64,000 bases of DNA from Mycoplasmoides fastidiosum (lineage in GTDB: Bacteria > Bacillota_I > Bacilli_A > Mycoplasmatales > Mycoplasmoidaceae): the NCBI RefSeq assembly GCF_024498275.1, contig NZ_CP101809.1:558001-622000 (forward strand). Direction: 5' to 3'. The notes beneath the pieces were generated by a model that was not told the origin of the DNA, ran no database searches, and saw only the letters and a list, made by a program, of their open reading frames with translations. Below are positions 63,310-64,000 of this stretch, in pieces. Each line of letters starts with the position of its first letter. Position 1 is the stretch's first letter. A program made the translations under genes and the position numbers.

Positions 63310-64000
63310 ATGAAACCAATTAAATTTTGATTAGATCCAGCAATAACTGCAGTTCAGTATTACCAAAAATTTTTGATTAATTCTCATAATAAAACTTCAT
63401 CCACTGGAGTTTTGTTGAATCAAAAAATCGCAGATGCTGATTTATTTATTGCCAATTTTTTTGGATGTCACAAAAACGAAACAACATTTGTTCCTAATGA
63501 AGTAATTGCAAAAACAATTTGTTTACAACTACTTAATTTAGAACAACAGGGAACAATTTTTTATTGGGGTGAAGATGGAGCTTTTTTTGAACAAAATATT
63601 TTTACTACCCAATTAAAAAAGATGAATTTTCACGAATTAATAACTAGTGATTGAGATTTAACAATTTTTGAGAAAGAAAAAAATACTAATAATAATTTGT
63701 TGTGAATAAACCACACGACTGAACTTTCCTTATTTGAGATTCAAACTTTAATTTTGAAAGCTAAGAAAATTTTGGTCAATTTGAAAATTTTTATAAATAT
63801 TTCTTTTTTATTGTACGAAGATTTTCAAACAATGGTGAAATTAGTTGATGGTTTTATTTTTAACCCTTTTAACAGTTTAAAAATTTTAGGTTCAGTTGTG
63901 ATTGGTATTAAACAAAATGTTCATTCATCAATTGCTCCAATTGCATTTGGTGGTGGGATGAGTTTTTTACAAAATCATGAGTTTGTTGCTAATGCTTATC
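63310..64000 (+). CDS. SufS/NifS-like cysteine desulfurase, partial and divergent
   Basis: The first 230 residues of a class V PLP-dependent enzyme; the rest lies beyond the window. MKPIKFWLDPAITAVQYYQKFLINSHN corresponds to the LDNAATT...N-x-H start of SufS, DLFIANFFGCHKNETTFVPNEVIA to the FTxGTTEA region, and FNPFNSLKILGSVVIGIK to the PLP-Lys block FSGHK-x-x-GP-x-GIG with the Lys retained and the adjacent His replaced. APIAFGGGM matches the following PxxxGGGM. Cysteine desulfurases supply sulfur for Fe-S clusters or tRNA thiolation. Divergence at the N-terminal and His positions leaves activity uncertain. ATG 63310 lies downstream of the ftsZ terminator. Confidence 0.65.

Noticed and set aside
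1-64000. tRNA, rRNA, insertion sequences or a replication origin
   Set aside because: I looked for cloverleaf, rRNA, transposase and DnaA-box-cluster signals and saw none I could support.

Overview
The window comes from a mollicute (Mycoplasma-type) chromosome. It is strongly AT-rich, and nearly every long gene reads through in-frame TGA codons at positions where Trp is expected (for example the YYW motif of all eight OppA-like lipoproteins), so genetic code 4 applies. The order mraZ-rsmH-ftsA-like-ftsZ, the OppF with a very large insertion and the absence of biosynthetic genes fit the M. pneumoniae/M. gallisepticum side of the Mollicutes. I cannot name the species from sequence alone.

Layout. 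1-2053: transketolase start (edge-truncated) and an unknown gene, both minus. 2602-5023: an intact RNase HIII gene followed by a decayed paralogue. 5287-37897: a 32-kb oligopeptide-uptake region with one permease/ATPase set (oppBCDF, 14924-20853) and eight large OppA-like lipoprotein genes, three upstream and five downstream. A Gly/Ser/Arg-rich secreted protein is inserted on the opposite strand at 24096-25341. 38059-40146: DUF31-type serine-protease lipoprotein (minus). 40417-47503: a type II CRISPR-Cas locus with frameshifted cas9 (+), a 14-repeat array, and csn2-like, cas2, cas1 and tracrRNA on the minus strand. 47541-52530: aldo/keto reductase, Xer-like recombinase, broken hsdM, hsdS remnant and a PD-(D/E)XK-like protein. 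52657-55964: a tandem pair of paralogous lipoproteins. 56310-64000: core genes gmk, PP2C phosphatase, Ser/Thr kinase, mraZ, rsmH, ftsA-like, ftsZ and a SufS-like gene cut by the window edge.

The most interesting signal is upstream of the oppA genes. All eight are preceded by the same roughly 210-270-nt leader architecture: a TGTGnTATAAT-type extended -10, an AAATTATTTTT-type start region, a short ORF of 20-46 codons, a segment inside that ORF complementary to the 5' arm of a later intrinsic terminator, the terminator, then the lipoprotein start 80-200 nt downstream. At the eighth locus the terminator arm has changed to AACCTACCC and the upstream segment to GGTAGGTT, so pairing is retained. 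This looks like a translation-coupled terminator/antiterminator switch controlling peptide-receptor expression. A plausible logic is that ribosomes completing the short ORF mask the antiterminator and keep OppA low, while poor translation (peptide or amino-acid shortage) favours antitermination. That logic is inference.

The second theme is decay or switching by single A/T losses. cas9 needs seven one-base additions, all in short A/T runs, to become a 1,267-residue Cas9, while cas1, cas2, csn2 and the array look intact. hsdM, hsdS, the second RNase HIII gene, oppA2 and one lipoprotein carry the same kind of lesion, whereas core genes carry none that I see. Long poly-A tracts lie directly before cas9 (A17), in the oppA3 promoter (A15) and upstream of the tracrRNA promoter (A14).
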